A stretch of 29,220 nt of DNA. It comes from a virus. The position numbers were made by a program, and so were the translations under genes. Positions 28,594-29,220 of this stretch are shown here, piece by piece (positions within the stretch are counted from its first letter, which is position 1; every line of letters starts with the position of its first letter). The DNA lies in the IMG/VR virus record IMGVR_UViG_3300009610_000069, positions 1-29,220 of that record. The stretch is one strand, 5' to 3'. The notes beneath the pieces were generated by a model, which saw only the letters and a program-made list of their open reading frames with translations, made no database searches and was not told the origin of the DNA.

Positions 28594-28757
28594 GAGGTCT
28601 CTCCTGTGTGTGTGTGTGTTCTCCATCTACATTGAAACGGACCGAAGCCGGCGTAATGCACTTTTTGATTGAAATCCTTGTCTAGGATAGTGGCATAGAA
28701 TGGCCATATCTTCCACCAATTGGGCCAATACATTTGCCATTGATATAGAACAGTCAT
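28590..28757 (-). CDS. Small Trp-rich protein, 55 aa
   Basis: ATG 28757 is preceded by TTAGGAGAGACCG, with AGGAG about 7 nt upstream. The frame ends in TGA overlapping the GTG of the next gene. The N-terminus (MTVLYQWQMYWPNWWKIWPF) has five Trp and two Tyr in the first 20 residues. The tail includes RTHTHT, encoded by an (AC)n run. No family is recognised. The aromatic start suggests membrane-surface contact. The ribosome site and the 4-nt coupling support translation. Confidence 0.62.
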   Translation of the reverse strand: MTVLYQWQMYWPNWWKIWPFYATILDKDFNQKVHYAGFGPFQCRWRTHTHTGETS

Positions 28758-28776
28758 CGGTCTCTCCTAATTCTCT

Positions 28777-28820
28777 AAAGAAAAAGAGAGAGCGGGGACA
28801 ACGACACCCGCCCTCTCTCT
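28777..28820 (-). terminator. Rho-independent terminator after the 78-aa gene
   Basis: On the minus strand AGAGAGAG, a GG bulge and CGGG pair with CCCG and CTCTCTCT (arms 28807-28820 and 28785-28796), followed by TTTTTCTTT. The long GC and AG stem and clean U run make a strong terminator downstream of the gene that stops at 28865. Confidence 0.82.
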
Positions 28821-28857
28821 GAGCTTCCCAGGTACCCGCGCCAACATCCTGGGGCTC
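28821..28857 (-). other. Second hairpin directly upstream of the terminator
   Basis: GAGCCCCAGG (28848-28857 read on the minus strand) pairs with CCTGGG and GCTC (28821-28832) with a 2-nt bulge. It abuts the terminator hairpin, so the transcript end carries two stacked stems. It could stabilise the RNA end or be a processing site. Confidence 0.5.
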
Positions 28858-28864
28858 TACGCCG

Positions 28865-29101
28865 CTATGCTGCGGTAGCGGCGATCTCGTAGTCGTTGTT
28901 CTCGACCTTCTCGACGCAGACGCTGAATTCGTCATCGTCATCGTCGGTCGTGGCAGCAATCGCCAAAATGAACTGTTCGTCGTTGAGGGCGGTTGGCCTG
29001 CCTCTTTTGGCGTTGAACACAGCCCGACGTTCCGTCAGACTGACATCACCTTCGGAGACCAACATCTTGATCTCCTCAATGTGATTGCGGTTAAGCTTCA
29101 A
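28865..29101 (-). CDS. Small acidic phage protein, 78 aa, TTG start
   Basis: The frame starts at TTG 29101 with AGGAGGAAGAG and AAGGA upstream; an internal ATG (MLVSEGDVS) is a second choice. The first half is charged and helical (NRNHIEEIKMLVSEGDVSLT) followed by ERRAVFNAKRGRPTA. The second half is acidic with a run of five Asp (TTDDDDDEFSVCVEKVENND). No motif is recognised. It lies between two strong terminator hairpins, so it is a separately expressed, probably early, gene. Confidence 0.68.
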   Translation of the reverse strand: MKLNRNHIEEIKMLVSEGDVSLTERRAVFNAKRGRPTALNDEQFILAIAATTDDDDDEFSVCVEKVENNDYEIAATAA

Positions 29102-29142
29102 AGTCCTTGCTCTTCCTCCTCTCTCCTGTCGTACCGCAATAA

Positions 29143-29180
29143 AAAGTGGAGAGTAGGCGGCGGTCAGAAACCTACTCTCC
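29143..29180 (-). terminator. Strong rho-independent terminator upstream of the 78-aa gene
   Basis: GGAGAGTAGG (29171-29180 read on the minus strand) pairs perfectly over 10 bp with CCTACTCTCC (29148-29157), loop 13 nt, followed by ACTTTTTATT. It must end a transcript from a gene lying beyond the right edge, and it sits in the leader of the 78-aa gene. Confidence 0.85.
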
Positions 29181-29187
29181 CAGTTGT

Positions 29188-29214
29188 ACGGAGCTTGGGG
29201 TTACCCCGCTCCGT
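29188..29214 (-). other. Nested hairpin beside the right-end terminator
   Basis: ACGGAGC (29188-29194) pairs with GCTCCGT (29208-29214), and inside it GGGG pairs with CCCC around TTA. The element is a compact 27-nt rod 7 nt upstream of the terminator on the minus strand. It repeats the two-hairpin arrangement seen at 28777-28857. Confidence 0.6.
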
Positions 29215-29220
29215 ATTCTA

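Noticed and set aside
28608-28620. (GT)n/(AC)n simple repeat
   Set aside because: A short dinucleotide run inside the 55-aa gene and the leader of the 183-aa gene; too short to be more than a slippage-prone site, noted only because it encodes THTHT.
28627-28959. 110-aa minus-strand ORF
   Set aside because: It runs through a strong terminator and overlaps the 78-aa and 55-aa genes, with Ser/Arg/Thr low-complexity start. The 55-aa frame has the ribosome site.
1-29220. CRISPR arrays, insertion sequences, integrase or attachment sites
   Set aside because: No regularly spaced direct repeats, transposase motifs or integrase motifs were seen; the helix-turn-helix protein lacks a recombinase domain.

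Overview
The window reads as part of the genome of a tailed bacteriophage with a T7-like (podovirus-type) gene set. Evidence: a left block of plus-strand lysis and virion genes (endolysin end, holin-like protein, head-tail adaptor, tail protein, three candidate internal virion/ejection proteins), and a right block of minus-strand replication genes (zinc-finger primase-helicase, family A DNA polymerase, gp2.5-like ssDNA-binding protein, RecB/Cas4-type exonuclease, T7 endonuclease I-like resolvase, uracil-DNA glycosylase). No phage RNA polymerase, terminase, portal or capsid gene is seen, so both ends are open. The host cannot be named; Shine-Dalgarno sites such as AAGGAG and AGGAGAGA show a bacterial host.

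Layout. 1-1153 (+): lysis cassette, with the end of a muramidase-type endolysin and four small membrane or Trp-rich ORFs. 1150-13102 (+): tail/adaptor proteins, ejection proteins, an L,D-transpeptidase-like protein and a 36-aa membrane peptide, packed with TAATG or few-base overlaps. 13129-13166: a strong hairpin between the two convergent blocks. 13198-16833 (-): many very small overlapping genes plus the resolvase and exonuclease. 16834-18328: about 1.5 kb with no credible protein gene, dense in hairpins; I read it as one large structured noncoding RNA transcribed leftward. 18329-25708 (-): SSB, polymerase, UDG, primase-helicase and small genes. 25816-29101 (-): accessory, probably early, genes separated by hairpin terminators.

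How it works together. The minus-strand genes would supply DNA synthesis, single-strand handling, junction resolution, DNA degradation and uracil removal. The plus-strand genes supply tail assembly, genome ejection through the envelope, and lysis. The large RNA sits between the SSB and exonuclease genes, inside the replication block, and is the most unusual object here. It carries four tRNA T-arm look-alikes within 283 nt but no full cloverleaf that I could fold. Giant phage-associated RNAs such as GOLLD and ROOL are the closest known comparison, but membership cannot be decided by eye.

About a dozen of the genes listed are short ORFs that I translated by hand. Their start, stop and overlap positions were checked against the sequence numbering.
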